A stretch of DNA of 64,000 nt from Litchfieldella qijiaojingensis (GCF_014651875.1 NZ_BMXS01000004.1:62001-126000); one strand, 5' to 3'; positions 17,226 to 26,435 are shown, numbered from the stretch's first letter. Notes: a model not told the origin generated them from the letters alone. Translations and numbers: made by a program.

Positions 17226-18172
17226 TGAGTGCTGGCCGTCATTGCCCCTTGGCTTATCGTTATCGACCGGAGCAGGTGGTGGCGGCTGTCGAGCCTTGCG
17301 ATGCCGACGTGCTCTATGTGATCGGTGGACTGTACGGCAACCCTCTCGCACTGGAGACCATCGAGGCGATGGCCGAGGCGGAGCGTGCCGAAGGCCGTCG
17401 TGTCGAGCTGATCTTCAACGGCGACTTTCACTGGTTCGATGCCGAATGGCGAGCCTTTCAGGCGATCAATGACCGCGTGATGCGCCACACGGCAGTACTG
17501 GGTAATGTGGAATTCGAGCTGGCTGACGCGCACCCGGGGGCTGGTTGCGGCTGTGCCTATCCCGATCATGTGGACGACGGCGTAGTGGAGCGCTCGAACC
17601 GTATCATGGCGCGGTTGCGGGAGGTGGCGGCTGGGTGTCCTGAGCAAGTCGCCGAGTTGAGAAAGCTACCGCGCTATCGCTGCTTCGAACTTGCCGGGCA
17701 GCGTGTGGCGATCGTGCATGGCGACCCAGAGTCGCTGGCCGGATGGGGGCTGTCCCTGGAGGCGCTGCGCGATCATGGCCACCACGCCACGCTGTTGCAC
17801 TGGTTCGAGCAGATGGGGGTGAGCGTGATCGCTGGCACCCATACCTGCTTGCCCGCCCTGTGGCGTGCAGATGAGCGAGTGATCATCAATAACGGCAGTG
17901 CCGGAATGGGCAACTTGCGTGACGATTCGCGCGGGTTGATCAGCCGGATTGCGGTCGGCAGCTCGCATCCCGATGCCTTGCTGAGCAGCAGAACTGGCGT
18001 ATTGACGGTGGAACTGCTTCCCGTGGTGTTCGATATCGAGGCCTGGCGGGTGTTGTTTTCCCACTGGTGGCCAGCAGGTAGTGACGCGGCGTTGTCCTAT
18101 GCCGAACGGATACGAAGCGGGACTCGGCTCGATATCGATCAGATGCATATCGCGCTTGGCGCTTGCCGATGA
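17225..18172 (+). CDS. calcineurin-like metallophosphoesterase
   Basis: A 315-aa protein with metallophosphoesterase motifs in order: NGDFHWFD, GNVEFE, AIVHGDPE and AGTHTCLPA, giving the Asp, Asn and His metal ligands. The first canonical D-x-H block is degenerate (VIGGLYGN), so the order is slightly unusual. Its ATG overlaps the symporter stop by 1 nt. No signal peptide, so probably cytoplasmic. Substrate unknown. Confidence 0.72.
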   Translation: MSAGRHCPLAYRYRPEQVVAAVEPCDADVLYVIGGLYGNPLALETIEAMAEAERAEGRRVELIFNGDFHWFDAEWRAFQAINDRVMRHTAVLGNVEFELADAHPGAGCGCAYPDHVDDGVVERSNRIMARLREVAAGCPEQVAELRKLPRYRCFELAGQRVAIVHGDPESLAGWGLSLEALRDHGHHATLLHWFEQMGVSVIAGTHTCLPALWRADERVIINNGSAGMGNLRDDSRGLISRIAVGSSHPDALLSSRTGVLTVELLPVVFDIEAWRVLFSHWWPAGSDAALSYAERIRSGTRLDIDQMHIALGACR

Positions 18173-18414
18173 CGTGATGTGGCGAACTCATGAAAGCTGG
18201 CCTATGTTTCTAGAACGCTTATATAACCTTCATGAAGTACAAAGTGAGAAAAGGAGATAAAAAAACCGACTTTTCGGTAAGTATACGAAGATTATGACGA
18301 CTAACCTTTCAGGCATGTTGTTTGTTTGAATGTGCCTGGTAACTGGTAAAGAAGGGGCACACCTCTAAAGAAGAGGTCGTTTATCTTTATAATCATAAAA
18401 AGGGGTAAGTCATC

Positions 18415-19737
18415 ATGGGAATCAATAATGTCACAAAAAGCTTCTCCCTATGGGGTGGTGCGCTGGGTATCGGCAGTGCGTTGATACTGGTGCCGCCTGC
18501 TATGGCGCAAGATACTACCCTGGAGGAGTTAAGAGCTCAGATGGCGGAGATGCAGCGCCAGATAGAGCGTCTGGAAAGGGAGCAACAGGCCGACAGGGAA
18601 CGACTGGCTGCCGCTGAAAGGGCGCCAGCCAATGTGGTCACTGGTGGCGATATGCCGGGAAGCTTCAAACTGCCGGGTACCGATACCTCGGTGCTGATCG
18701 GCGGTTATGTCAAGCTGGATGCCATCTACGACCTGGATCAGGATCTTGGCGATACCTTGTTTGCCGATGGTATCGATGCCACCGATGAAGACAGCGACAC
18801 CTCGTTCCGGGCCCATGCCCGCCAGTCGCGGCTCTATCTCAAGACCTCCACCCCCACGTTCCTGGGGGATGCCACCACTCATATCGAAGGCGACTTCTTC
18901 GGAGGTGGGGGTAACGAGGTGTTCTCCAATTCCCGCGGTTTCCGGCTGCGTCATGCCTATGGTGAAGTCGCGGGTTTCCTGGCCGGCCAGACCTGGTCGA
19001 ATTTCATGCATTTCACCGCTTACCCGACCACCGTCGATTTCGATGGCCCGGTGGGCGTGAGCTTCATTCGCCAGGCCCAGGTGCGCTACACTCTGCCGGT
19101 CGGCCCCGGCAACCTGTCGTTCGCCGCGGAAAACCCCGAGAGTACTGGCTTTCCGGGATCCCGGGATACGGCTCCCGATGTGACCGCGCGTTACCACTGG
19201 ACTGGCGACCAGGCCGCCGTCGAAACCGCCGCCTTGGTACGGCGCTTGGAAACGGATGATGCCGCAGCCTCCAGTGACGATTCCACCATCGGCTATGGCC
19301 TTATGCTGGCGGGCAGCATTGATGTGACCAACAGCACCACGCTGATGGCCGGGGCCATCTATGGGGACGGTGTCGGCCGCTACCTCTACACCGCCAACGG
19401 GGTAGACGATGGTAGTGACTCCATTGGCGCGGCGTTCATCGATGCCGATGGCGAGCTGGACACCATCGAGGCCTATGGCTTCAACGTGGCCGCGACGCAG
19501 CAGTGGACCGACAAGTTTAGTTCCGTCCTCTCCTTTGGTCAGGTGCGGGGGGATCGTCCCGAGGACCTCTTCCCGACCTCGACGCGTAAGCTGCAAAGCA
19601 TCCACTTCGGCCACTTCTACCAGTGGACCGACCCGGTAATGCTGATGTTTGAAGTGTCACACGCCCAGAAGGAGATTCAGAGCCGGGATGAGGAAGGTAA
19701 CACCCGGCTGCAGTTCGCGGCCCAGTACAACTTCTGA
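18415..19737 (+). CDS. DcaP-like trimeric outer-membrane porin
   Basis: A 440-aa outer-membrane protein: signal peptide ending at AMAQD (~residue 32), a coiled-coil segment rich in E/Q/R (about residues 33-65), then a beta-barrel opening with GGYVKLDAIYD and ending in aromatic QYNF. This layout matches DcaP-like porins, which take up dicarboxylates and related acids. AAGGGG at about 18399 precedes the ATG. The 242-bp upstream gap is AT-rich compared with neighbours and likely holds a regulated promoter. A strong terminator follows. Confidence 0.8.
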   Translation: MGINNVTKSFSLWGGALGIGSALILVPPAMAQDTTLEELRAQMAEMQRQIERLEREQQADRERLAAAERAPANVVTGGDMPGSFKLPGTDTSVLIGGYVKLDAIYDLDQDLGDTLFADGIDATDEDSDTSFRAHARQSRLYLKTSTPTFLGDATTHIEGDFFGGGGNEVFSNSRGFRLRHAYGEVAGFLAGQTWSNFMHFTAYPTTVDFDGPVGVSFIRQAQVRYTLPVGPGNLSFAAENPESTGFPGSRDTAPDVTARYHWTGDQAAVETAALVRRLETDDAAASSDDSTIGYGLMLAGSIDVTNSTTLMAGAIYGDGVGRYLYTANGVDDGSDSIGAAFIDADGELDTIEAYGFNVAATQQWTDKFSSVLSFGQVRGDRPEDLFPTSTRKLQSIHFGHFYQWTDPVMLMFEVSHAQKEIQSRDEEGNTRLQFAAQYNF

Positions 19738-19752
19738 AAACCCTGTGCAACG

Positions 19753-19783
19753 AAAGCGCCACTGACATCAGTGGCGCTTTTTC
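19753..19783 (+). terminator. rho-independent terminator after the porin gene
   Basis: AAAGCGCCACTGA (19753-19765) pairs perfectly with TCAGTGGCGCTTT (19768-19780), and the T-run continues to 19782. It ends the porin transcript and may also serve the convergent methyltransferase gene. Confidence 0.9.
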
Positions 19784-19873
19784 CTTCAGCAACTGGTTGG
19801 CACAGATGCCCGGGGATGTATCGCTCACGAGGCCTCGAGTGGCGATGGATTCTTGTGTCGCTGCGTTATGCCA

Positions 19874-20488
19874 TCACCTTGGCCTTGCGCGTCCTTCATA
19901 GAGAAAGGTCATCGGCTTTGGCCCTTTCATGTAACCGGTCTCGATCTGCGCCATATCGAAACCGTTACCTTCGATCATGGTGTGAATCGGCCGGTTCAAG
20001 TGACAGCCGCCGGCAATGCGCTTCCAGGCCGGCGTCAGCCGATCCTGCCACCTCTGGACACTCACCTCCGGCGCCCGTCCATGTTCCACGAACAGCAGTT
20101 GTCCTCCCGGCCTGAGCACACGGCGCATCTCGTGGAGCGCCAGTTCGGCATCGGGTATCGAGCACAGCGTCCAGGTGAGGATCACGGTATCGATGCTGGC
20201 ATCGTCCAGCGGGATTGCTTCGGCGGAACCTTCGATAAAGGTCACGGGGAGCGACGATCCTGCCGCTTCCCGTTGAGCCATTGAGATCAATCGCGGCACC
20301 GGCTCAAGTCCGATCACCTCACGCACATGGGGTGAAAAGTACGGCAGGTTGAGACAAGAGCCGATCCCGATCTCAAGCACGCGCCCCTCCGCACCACCAA
20401 TGACACGCTTGCGGTATGGCAGCAGTTGGCGATTGCGCATCATGAGGTTTTGCAAGTGCGGCAGGACTCGATCCTGATAGAAACCCAT
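19874..20488 (-). CDS. class I SAM-dependent methyltransferase
   Basis: A 204-aa methyltransferase with SAM motif I VLEIGIGSCLNLPYFS, an acidic loop near GLEPVPRLI and TLCSIPDAELALHEMRRVLRPGGQLLFVEHG. It resembles UbiE or phosphatidylethanolamine N-methyltransferase-like proteins. Its C-terminal block GGCHLNRPI...IETGY also occurs in a gene fragment at 39711-39854, so the fragment is a broken relative. It lies 143 bp downstream of the ctaG-like gene in the same direction. Confidence 0.8.
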   Translation of the reverse strand: MGFYQDRVLPHLQNLMMRNRQLLPYRKRVIGGAEGRVLEIGIGSCLNLPYFSPHVREVIGLEPVPRLISMAQREAAGSSLPVTFIEGSAEAIPLDDASIDTVILTWTLCSIPDAELALHEMRRVLRPGGQLLFVEHGRAPEVSVQRWQDRLTPAWKRIAGGCHLNRPIHTMIEGNGFDMAQIETGYMKGPKPMTFLYEGRARPR

Positions 20489-20631
20489 GGCGTCGCTCCC
20501 CTATATCGACTTTCAATTCATTGCTGCCCGTTTGGCCCGAGCCTGGCCGGTCAGTCGTCGTCGGTTCTGGCATGATGGGCGGTGGTCGCGCATCATCCAG
20601 TTCCGAGAAAGAACGGGCAAGGCAAAGGGGA

Positions 20632-21675
20632 TTACCCTCTGACCGCGAGGGAAAGAAACATCACCGATATCAAGGTAAGGAAGACCCCACCACTGAATAG
20701 CCCTAGCATCCAGCCCAGGCGCCGGGTATTTTCCGCTGCATCTCTCGGCTCGTTACCAACCGCATCACCACCAGCAGAGGCTGGAATCGTCCTTTTCTTT
20801 CCTATTCGGTCCTTCTTGTAGCCCCAGCGTCTGAGAATCACCAGAAACGGCACCAGCGACATCATGCTGCCAAGGATCCAGACAATGAGCCCTCCCAACA
20901 GCTCATCCATTTCGCCATCCACCCACAGTCGTCCGAGTTCATCGTAGACTGGATACAATACGCTTGACTTCATCGTCAGATAGGCACCCAGGGCAATGCT
21001 GGCGGTCGTGGCAAACCACAGCATGGCCAGTCGAGTTCCATAGCGCGTAGTAGCCGAAGGACGAGTATCGAAGATGCACCACCAGAACAACAACCCGGAC
21101 CCCAACATGGTGACATGCATCAGGTAATGCACCATGTCATTGCGTAAAGCCAGCTCGAAATAAGGGGGATATTGCCATACATAAGCCAGGCCTGCGAATA
21201 ACAGGGTCACGGTCACTGGATGAGCCAGTGCGCTCAGCCCAGCCAAGCGCCCCACTCGAGCCAAGAATCGCCGAGTCTTCGTGTTCAAGCCGGACACGAA
21301 GGTGGTCTGAGGGGAGGGGAGAAATAACAGCATGGGTCCCAGGGCGCGTAATAATAAATGCTGCACCTGGTGCATGGAAAAGCTTCGCTCGCCAAGCGGG
21401 TCGATGGGTGACTGGAGGGCCAGAAAAAGCATGAAGAGCCCCAGAAATACCAGCGAGATTTCTCGATGACTCGTGGGCCGTCCCCGTTGTTGGCGTTGCC
21501 GTACACCGCGTAGATAGATGAAGCACACTAGCGCCAGGGGCAATAGGAAATCCAGCTCAAAGGACCAGGCAAACCAGACATTAGCCGCCAACGCACCATC
21601 GCTATGCGCTGTCGCTGGTGTCGCAAGCAGTGCCAATGGCAGGCACAGCCAGGATCGCTGTTTGGATTTGCCCAT
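20632..21675 (-). CDS. cytochrome c oxidase assembly factor, Caa3_CtaG family
   Basis: A 347-aa membrane protein with a signal-like start (MGKSKQRSWLCLPLALLATPATAHS) and about seven transmembrane segments. The CtaG-type motifs QHLLLRALGPMLLFL and YLMHVTMLGSGLLFWW place conserved His residues in membrane helices. Such proteins help insert copper into haem-copper oxidases or handle periplasmic copper. Start chosen at ATG 21675, with AGGGATGAG upstream; ATG 21684 or 21723 are alternatives. It is the last gene of the copper-controlled minus-strand operon. Confidence 0.78.
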   Translation of the reverse strand: MGKSKQRSWLCLPLALLATPATAHSDGALAANVWFAWSFELDFLLPLALVCFIYLRGVRQRQQRGRPTSHREISLVFLGLFMLFLALQSPIDPLGERSFSMHQVQHLLLRALGPMLLFLPSPQTTFVSGLNTKTRRFLARVGRLAGLSALAHPVTVTLLFAGLAYVWQYPPYFELALRNDMVHYLMHVTMLGSGLLFWWCIFDTRPSATTRYGTRLAMLWFATTASIALGAYLTMKSSVLYPVYDELGRLWVDGEMDELLGGLIVWILGSMMSLVPFLVILRRWGYKKDRIGKKRTIPASAGGDAVGNEPRDAAENTRRLGWMLGLFSGGVFLTLISVMFLSLAVRG

Positions 21676-21715
21676 GACACTCATCCCTGGTTGAAAACAT
21701 CGATCGAGCGCATCG

Positions 21716-22174
21716 CTACTCACTCTGCGCCGGAAATGGGGCTCCCTCGCTTTCTTCCGCTTGATGGCGGCGTTGCTCCGGCGTCCATAACGTCTTGAGG
21801 TAATTCACCACATCGCGGGTCTCGGCCGGGGTCAGGATCTCCTTGAAAGCCGGCATGGTCAGCCGTTCTGTCTTGTTCCAGGGATCACGCCATCCCTCGG
21901 AGACAATCCGGTAGAGCATGGCATCGGAATGCTTCCAGGTATGGCCCTCCGGCCCATGAGGGGGAGCCGGCAATTCGCCTTGGGCATTCTGGCGCTCCCA
22001 GTTCGGCATGCCCTCGCCCTCGATGCCGTGGCAGCTGGCACAATATTGCTGGTATATCTTTTCCCCGTCTTCCAGCAGAGTGGTATCGCTCGAAGGGGGG
22101 CCTCCCCCCGCCACGGCCTGACCGGTAGCACTTAACAGAAACCACGTCGTGACAAGGGTCCAGCGGTTATGCAT
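21716..22174 (-). CDS. secreted monohaem cytochrome c
   Basis: A 152-aa exported c-type cytochrome: signal peptide about residues 1-22, haem site CASCH, distal Met probably in LTMPAFKEILT. The start ATG overlaps the end of the upstream propeller gene (ATGCATAA), indicating translational coupling. As a neighbour of SCO and CtaG-type genes it may pass electrons to or from copper enzymes in the periplasm. Confidence 0.82.
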   Translation of the reverse strand: MHNRWTLVTTWFLLSATGQAVAGGGPPSSDTTLLEDGEKIYQQYCASCHGIEGEGMPNWERQNAQGELPAPPHGPEGHTWKHSDAMLYRIVSEGWRDPWNKTERLTMPAFKEILTPAETRDVVNYLKTLWTPEQRRHQAEESEGAPFPAQSE

Positions 22175-23033
22175 CGGCGATTGTCCAGGTTTGCCCCTGG
22201 TCTTCGCTGCGCATGAGCTCCCCGTCGCGATCCAGCGCGTAGAGCGTTCCCGCCGGGGCAAGAGTGAGAGCGACTTTCTCCGTGCCGTCACCATTCACCC
22301 GTTGCCATTCCTGGCCGCCATTGTCGCTGCGCCACAGGCCCTGATCCGTGGTCACATAGACGCGTTCGGGATCGTCGAGATCGTAGGCCACATCATAGAC
22401 CCTGCCGGCATCGAGCTCTCCGGTCGGCCGCCAGCCGCAGAAGCAGTCCATCGACAGTCGCACTGCATCGTCGGACACCGCGTAGAGCCAGCCGGTCTGC
22501 ATGCTGCCCTCCATATCGGAGTGGAGGAGTCGGCGAATAGTCTGAGTTGGGCCGCTATCCATCTTCTTCCATGACTTACCGGCATCCTCGCTTTGGTAGA
22601 GGCCGTCATCGACGACCACGGCATAAAGCGTTTCTGGCTGGTTACGGTGCACGGTGAATGCGATAACGTCTTGGCTAGGTAGTCCCTCATCGACCTCGTG
22701 CCAGCTTTCTCCATGATCGGTGCTACGCTGCACCCCGATGGATGGACCCGCGATGTAGAGCGCCTTTTCGGCGGTTGCCGGTACCGCTGCCGTTACCACC
22801 CGCCCCTCCTTCCCCTCTTCAGGCAAGGGAATCTCTCTCCAGGTCTCGCCGCCATTTATGCTCTGGAAAAGCTGGTGGGAATCCACCTTGAGCAGCCGTT
22901 CGCCTGTTTGGTCATAACTCAGCGACGGCAATGCCTCCTCGGCGGCCCCGGCCACACCGACGATGCCCAGGCTGGCCACGACCAAGCTCGCCAATGACAG
23001 AGCATGCAAGAAGCGACTCGCGATATTTTTCAT
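22167..23033 (-). CDS. periplasmic beta-propeller (BNR/Ycf48-like repeats)
   Basis: A 288-aa exported protein. A signal peptide (about residues 1-31, ending GVAGAAEE) precedes at least five repeats of the type S-x-D-x-G-x-x-W (NGGETW, DHGESWHEV, DAGKSWKKM, NGGQEWQRV, DQGQTWT), the Asp-box pattern of sialidase/Ycf48-like propellers. Some copper clusters carry such proteins under a glycosylhydrolase-like family name; no catalytic residues can be assigned. Start at ATG 23033 with AAGGA upstream. Confidence 0.72.
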   Translation of the reverse strand: MKNIASRFLHALSLASLVVASLGIVGVAGAAEEALPSLSYDQTGERLLKVDSHQLFQSINGGETWREIPLPEEGKEGRVVTAAVPATAEKALYIAGPSIGVQRSTDHGESWHEVDEGLPSQDVIAFTVHRNQPETLYAVVVDDGLYQSEDAGKSWKKMDSGPTQTIRRLLHSDMEGSMQTGWLYAVSDDAVRLSMDCFCGWRPTGELDAGRVYDVAYDLDDPERVYVTTDQGLWRSDNGGQEWQRVNGDGTEKVALTLAPAGTLYALDRDGELMRSEDQGQTWTIADA

Positions 23034-23056
23034 ATCAGTAATTCCTTGAATAACGG

Positions 23057-23800
23057 CTAGCCAATGCTGCCTAGGGCAGGGAAGGTGCGCAATAACCAAT
23101 AGGACAAGTCGGTCAGTTTTCCGGTGATCATCAAGATGCCCATCAGGATCATGATCAGCCCAGCCGCCATATGCATGACCCGCCCCCAGCGGCGCAAGAA
23201 TTTCTGGTGTTGCAAGAAACGATCGAGCGAAATGGCACTCAGCAGAAATGGCACACCCAGGCCCAGCGAATAAATGCCGAGTAACGCCACGCCGCTCGAG
23301 GCATTGGCCGTCGAGGCGCTAACGGTCAGAATGGCGCCCAGGATAGGGCCGATGCAGGGGGTCCAGCCGAACGCGAACGCCACGCCTAGCAGATAAGCCG
23401 CACCGCGCCCGCCACCCTCTTCCTTGAGCCTGCCGATAAACCGCCATTCTCGCTGTAACCAATGCAGCGGGATGAGCCCGGTCATGAAAGCACCGAACAG
23501 GATGACGATGAGACCGCCGACAAGATTCGCTTCCTGGCGATAGATCAGCAGCAGGCGGCCGATGGCCGTGGCACTGGCCCCAAGCATCAGGAACACCGTG
23601 GAGAACCCGAGCACGAACCATATTGACTGGGTCAACACCCGGAGTCGCTCGCGCCGGTCCGCTTCCTGTATCTGCCCAAGCGAGCGCCCGGCCACGAAGG
23701 AGAGATAGCCAGGCACGAGCGGCAACACACAGGGCGAAACGAACGAGATCAAGCCGGCCAGAAAGGCAGTGACCAGGCCGATATTGGCAATTTCCAACAT
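23057..23800 (-). CDS. CcdA-type thiol-electron transporter (copy 1)
   Basis: A 247-aa membrane protein with about six transmembrane helices and the paired CcdA cysteines in SFVSPCVLPLVPGYL and GWTPCIGPILGA. CcdA passes reducing equivalents from cytoplasmic thioredoxin to periplasmic thioredoxin-like proteins. The TlpA-like protein two genes upstream is a likely partner. GTG 23803 is an alternative start one codon up. A second, similar protein is encoded at 34623 in the other arm of the copper island. Confidence 0.85.
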   Translation of the reverse strand: MLEIANIGLVTAFLAGLISFVSPCVLPLVPGYLSFVAGRSLGQIQEADRRERLRVLTQSIWFVLGFSTVFLMLGASATAIGRLLLIYRQEANLVGGLIVILFGAFMTGLIPLHWLQREWRFIGRLKEEGGGRGAAYLLGVAFAFGWTPCIGPILGAILTVSASTANASSGVALLGIYSLGLGVPFLLSAISLDRFLQHQKFLRRWGRVMHMAAGLIMILMGILMITGKLTDLSYWLLRTFPALGSIG

Positions 23801-23817
23801 CACCCCTTACCCCGCGG

Positions 23818-24198
23818 CTAGGCTTGGAGCTTCGACACGGGCCGCTCGGTCGGCACGTTGTGATCCACTTCGTGGCGAGTGGCGGTTTCTGTCTCCCTTG
23901 ACGCTGTCGGAGAGGCTTCCGCGTTGGCTTGTACGTCAGAGGCTTCGCCCTGCTCGGTAGCCTTACCTTTCTTGTCCTTGCATTTCATCATGCACATTGC
24001 TCCGCACATAACGAGGCAAGGCAAGAGGCTCACCAGGACAGGGGCGATACCGAGCAGGACCAGTTGATCCCAGCCCATGGCAAGGCCACCAGCCACGACC
24101 ACGGCACCCAAAAGCATCCAACGGCGTGGTCCTGTCACCCAGCCTTTCAGGCCGGACTTCTCCTGCCCCTGCGGGGTCTTGTCGTCACAGCAACTCAT
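23818..24198 (-). CDS. small Cys-rich two-helix membrane protein
   Basis: A 126-aa protein, not recognised. It starts MSCCDDKT, has two hydrophobic segments (about residues 27-45 and 47-65) joined to CLVMCGAMCMMKCKDKK, and ends in a charged tail. Cys and Met clusters at the membrane edge suggest soft-metal binding. AGGAAGCG overlaps the region just after the tlpA-like stop, consistent with co-transcription. Function unknown; the link to copper is from position. Confidence 0.68.
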   Translation of the reverse strand: MSCCDDKTPQGQEKSGLKGWVTGPRRWMLLGAVVVAGGLAMGWDQLVLLGIAPVLVSLLPCLVMCGAMCMMKCKDKKGKATEQGEASDVQANAEASPTASRETETATRHEVDHNVPTERPVSKLQA

Positions 24199-24207
24199 AG
24201 CGCTTCC

Positions 24208-24759
24208 TCATTTAGTGGTTTCTATCGTTTCGGTAAGAAACTCGATCATCTCGGGGGTATCCCATTCGGCTTCCCCGACCAGGCGTCCGATCTCCATGCC
24301 CTGGCGATCGAGCAGAAACGTCGTGGGAATACCCACGGCACCCAGGTCCGCGCTGGCCATACCGGTTTTATCGACATACGGGTCGAGATGCTCGATACCT
24401 ACCTCTTGATAAAACTCGTTTACGACATCGATGCCCTGGCGATCGATCGATAAGGCGACCACCTCGAAGTCATCGCTCCCCAGCTCAGCCTGGAGGGCAT
24501 CAAGGGTGGGCATTTCCTTGCGGCAAGGGCCGCACCATGTCGCCCAGATGTTGAGCAGGATCAGCTTCCCTTCGAAGTCGGCCAATGTCAGTGGAGTGCC
24601 CTCATCATCCTCGAAGCTGATTTCAGCCACGTCGCGCGGGCTTTCCCAGAGAAGAAATCCATTCGGCCCCACTCTTTCGGGAGGTTCGGCGGCGGCCGAG
24701 GAGGTAATAGCTCCCCACAATGCCGCCGCTAACCAACTGGCTCCGGTCAGTTTTCTCAT
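24208..24759 (-). CDS. TlpA-like periplasmic thiol-disulfide oxidoreductase (copy 1)
   Basis: A 183-aa exported thioredoxin-fold protein: signal peptide about residues 1-22, active site WATWCGPCRKE, cis-Pro region GIPTTFLLDRQG. It probably receives electrons from the CcdA encoded two genes downstream and reduces cysteines in metal proteins such as SCO. Start ATG 24759 has AAGGTGAG at 8-nt spacing; upstream GTG and TTG codons are less likely. Confidence 0.85.
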   Translation of the reverse strand: MRKLTGASWLAAALWGAITSSAAAEPPERVGPNGFLLWESPRDVAEISFEDDEGTPLTLADFEGKLILLNIWATWCGPCRKEMPTLDALQAELGSDDFEVVALSIDRQGIDVVNEFYQEVGIEHLDPYVDKTGMASADLGAVGIPTTFLLDRQGMEIGRLVGEAEWDTPEMIEFLTETIETTK

Positions 24760-24774
24760 CACCAAAGCTCACCT

Positions 24775-25215
24775 TCAGTGGGCGGCGTAAATCTCAGGGG
24801 TATCGGTCGGCTGGAAAGCCAAGGTGTAGACCTCGAGTGGGCCTTGTTTCTCGCCCGACATCCCCGGTGAGCCAAGCGGCATCCCCGGTACGCTCAAGCC
24901 TTTGATGAAGGGCTTTTCTTCGAGTACCTTGGATAGGCTTTCCACGGGCACATGACCTTCGAAGACATAGTTGTCAATGAGCGTGGTGTGGCAGCCATGT
25001 AGCTTCTCGGGAACATTGTACTCGGCTTTCATCTGGGCGAGATCATTGGTATCGATCGTCTCCACTTTAAACCCGTTTTGTTCCAGATACTTGGCGTATT
25101 CAGCACAGCATCCACAGTTGGGATTCTTGTAAAGGGTCGCCGATGTCTCGGCTGCCAACCCCGTCAGGGGGAAGGTCAGCAACGCGGCCATGGTGAGTTT
25201 CTTCAAGTGCTTCAT
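24775..25215 (-). CDS. DUF411 periplasmic metal-binding protein
   Basis: A 146-aa exported protein of the DUF411 (CopG-like copper-resistance) family: signal peptide about residues 1-19, NPNCGCCAEYAKYLE, LHGCHTT, VEGH-like FEGHVPVE and a C-terminal GMPLGSPGM. The CGCC motif plus Cys/His/Met are candidate copper ligands. Start ATG 25215 follows AAGGAGA. Family members occur in copper and silver resistance loci. It sits between SCO and TlpA genes. Confidence 0.84.
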   Translation of the reverse strand: MKHLKKLTMAALLTFPLTGLAAETSATLYKNPNCGCCAEYAKYLEQNGFKVETIDTNDLAQMKAEYNVPEKLHGCHTTLIDNYVFEGHVPVESLSKVLEEKPFIKGLSVPGMPLGSPGMSGEKQGPLEVYTLAFQPTDTPEIYAAH

Positions 25216-25282
25216 GTGTCTGATCTCCTTGGAAAGCACTGGTGTCGAGCCTAAATGTCAGGTGTGGACGATTCCGTAGGAA

Positions 25283-25978
25283 TTAGCTGAAAATCTTCTC
25301 AAAATAGTCATGAATACGGTCCCAGAAACTATCGGATAATGCCTCGGGACCTTTCACCAGCACCTGCACATAGGAAACCAGGTGCTCAGGCGCGAATTCC
25401 AGGCCATGAAAGCGGGCGCGCATACGTCCCGACTGATCGATGACATGAGTCACGACGCCGTGGGCCTGGACGCCTTCAGCCACATCGTCGAACCTGAGGC
25501 CATAGGCTTCCGCGACCTGGCGTGTGGTGTCGGCAGACTCGTTTTCGCTCCGATAAAGAAAGCGCCAATTGGCGGGATCCAGGTCGAAATTCCTGCCGTA
25601 GGCCCGCATGTTGTCGCGCGTGCCGGCGATGTCCTCGCTATCGGTGGCGATAGTAATGAACTCGACCTCGTCACCCAGGCCGGCGTCGTTGACTTGCTCC
25701 TGCACCTCTGCGATCAAGTTCATATGCACCGGGCAGGCTTCCTGGCAGCGCGTATAGATGAAATTGAGCACAACGACGCTCTCCTCCAAGTCGGAGGAGG
25801 AGACAATATTGTCGTCAACATCGGTCAAGGAAAATGCCGGCGCTGGTTGGTCGACAAACTGGGCGTAGCGTTCCCGCTCTTGCAACTCTGCTTCGGCGTC
25901 CTCAAGGGAATGAGCAAAGGAAGGAGAACTGGTCATCAGCGATAGGATAAGTAGCGGAGCATATATTTCTTTCTTCAC
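25283..25978 (-). CDS. SCO1/SenC-family copper chaperone
   Basis: A 231-aa exported thioredoxin-fold protein with the SCO copper site C78-x3-C82-P (TRCQEACP) and the conserved distal His in HGVVTHVID. SCO proteins deliver copper to the CuA site of cytochrome oxidase or act as copper-dependent thiol reductases. The start is a GTG at 25978 with AGGAGG upstream. Together with the CtaG-like gene it forms an oxidase-assembly theme in this operon. Confidence 0.86.
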   Translation of the reverse strand: MKKEIYAPLLILSLMTSSPSFAHSLEDAEAELQERERYAQFVDQPAPAFSLTDVDDNIVSSSDLEESVVVLNFIYTRCQEACPVHMNLIAEVQEQVNDAGLGDEVEFITIATDSEDIAGTRDNMRAYGRNFDLDPANWRFLYRSENESADTTRQVAEAYGLRFDDVAEGVQAHGVVTHVIDQSGRMRARFHGLEFAPEHLVSYVQVLVKGPEALSDSFWDRIHDYFEKIFS

Positions 25979-26053
25979 GCACTGTCCTCCTCTCGCCTCG
26001 CCAAAACCGTAAAGCGGCTGCTCCTGTGCGGAGCAGCCCCTGCCAATGTCCCG

Positions 26054-26308
26054 TCAGGCGTTACTGTCGGTCGCATGGCCCTGTTGCATGTTTTCCATCA
26101 TGGCATTGCATTTTTCCATCATGGAATTCATTTCACTCATCATTCCCATCATGCCGTGCATGCCGCCTTCTTGCATCATGTCACCATGCATGCCCTTGCC
26201 TTCCATTGGCTCCTGCTGCGCCTCATCTTGTGCAAGAAGCGAGCTGGCCCCGAAGCCGCTGACAACGATGATGGCGGCAGTCAAGATCGCGTTACGACGT
26301 TTCCACAT
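26054..26308 (-). CDS. secreted Met/His-rich putative copper-binding protein
   Basis: An 84-aa protein: signal peptide about residues 1-26 (ending SLLAQDE), then a segment dense in Met with several His (KGMHGDMMQEGGMHGMMGMM). Met-rich motifs bind Cu(I) and Ag(I) in periplasmic copper proteins such as CopC, CusF and PcoE. Start ATG 26308 follows AGGAGA. It is the first gene after the CueR-type promoter at 26405-26435, so it should be copper-induced. Confidence 0.75.
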   Translation of the reverse strand: MWKRRNAILTAAIIVVSGFGASSLLAQDEAQQEPMEGKGMHGDMMQEGGMHGMMGMMSEMNSMMEKCNAMMENMQQGHATDSNA

Positions 26309-26404
26309 GACACTCTCCTTTCTTCCTGTGAATCCCTCTGCCAAGCAGGCAGGCGCCAAGGGGCTGTCCTGTTTGCGCTCGGCAGGAATACCGCTTGCTG
26401 AAAA

Positions 26405-26435
26405 AAGGTATCCTTAAAGCCCACTTCAAGGTCAA
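26405..26435 (-). promoter_or_regulatory. CueR-type promoter of the Met-rich/SCO operon
   Basis: On the minus strand, -35 TTGACC (26430-26435) and -10 TACCTT (26405-26410) are 19 bp apart. The spacer holds a dyad CCTTGAAG...CTTTAAGG. Long 19-bp spacers with a central dyad are the hallmark of MerR-family activated promoters. It closely resembles the site upstream of the cueR-like gene at 34406-34436. Confidence 0.78.
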
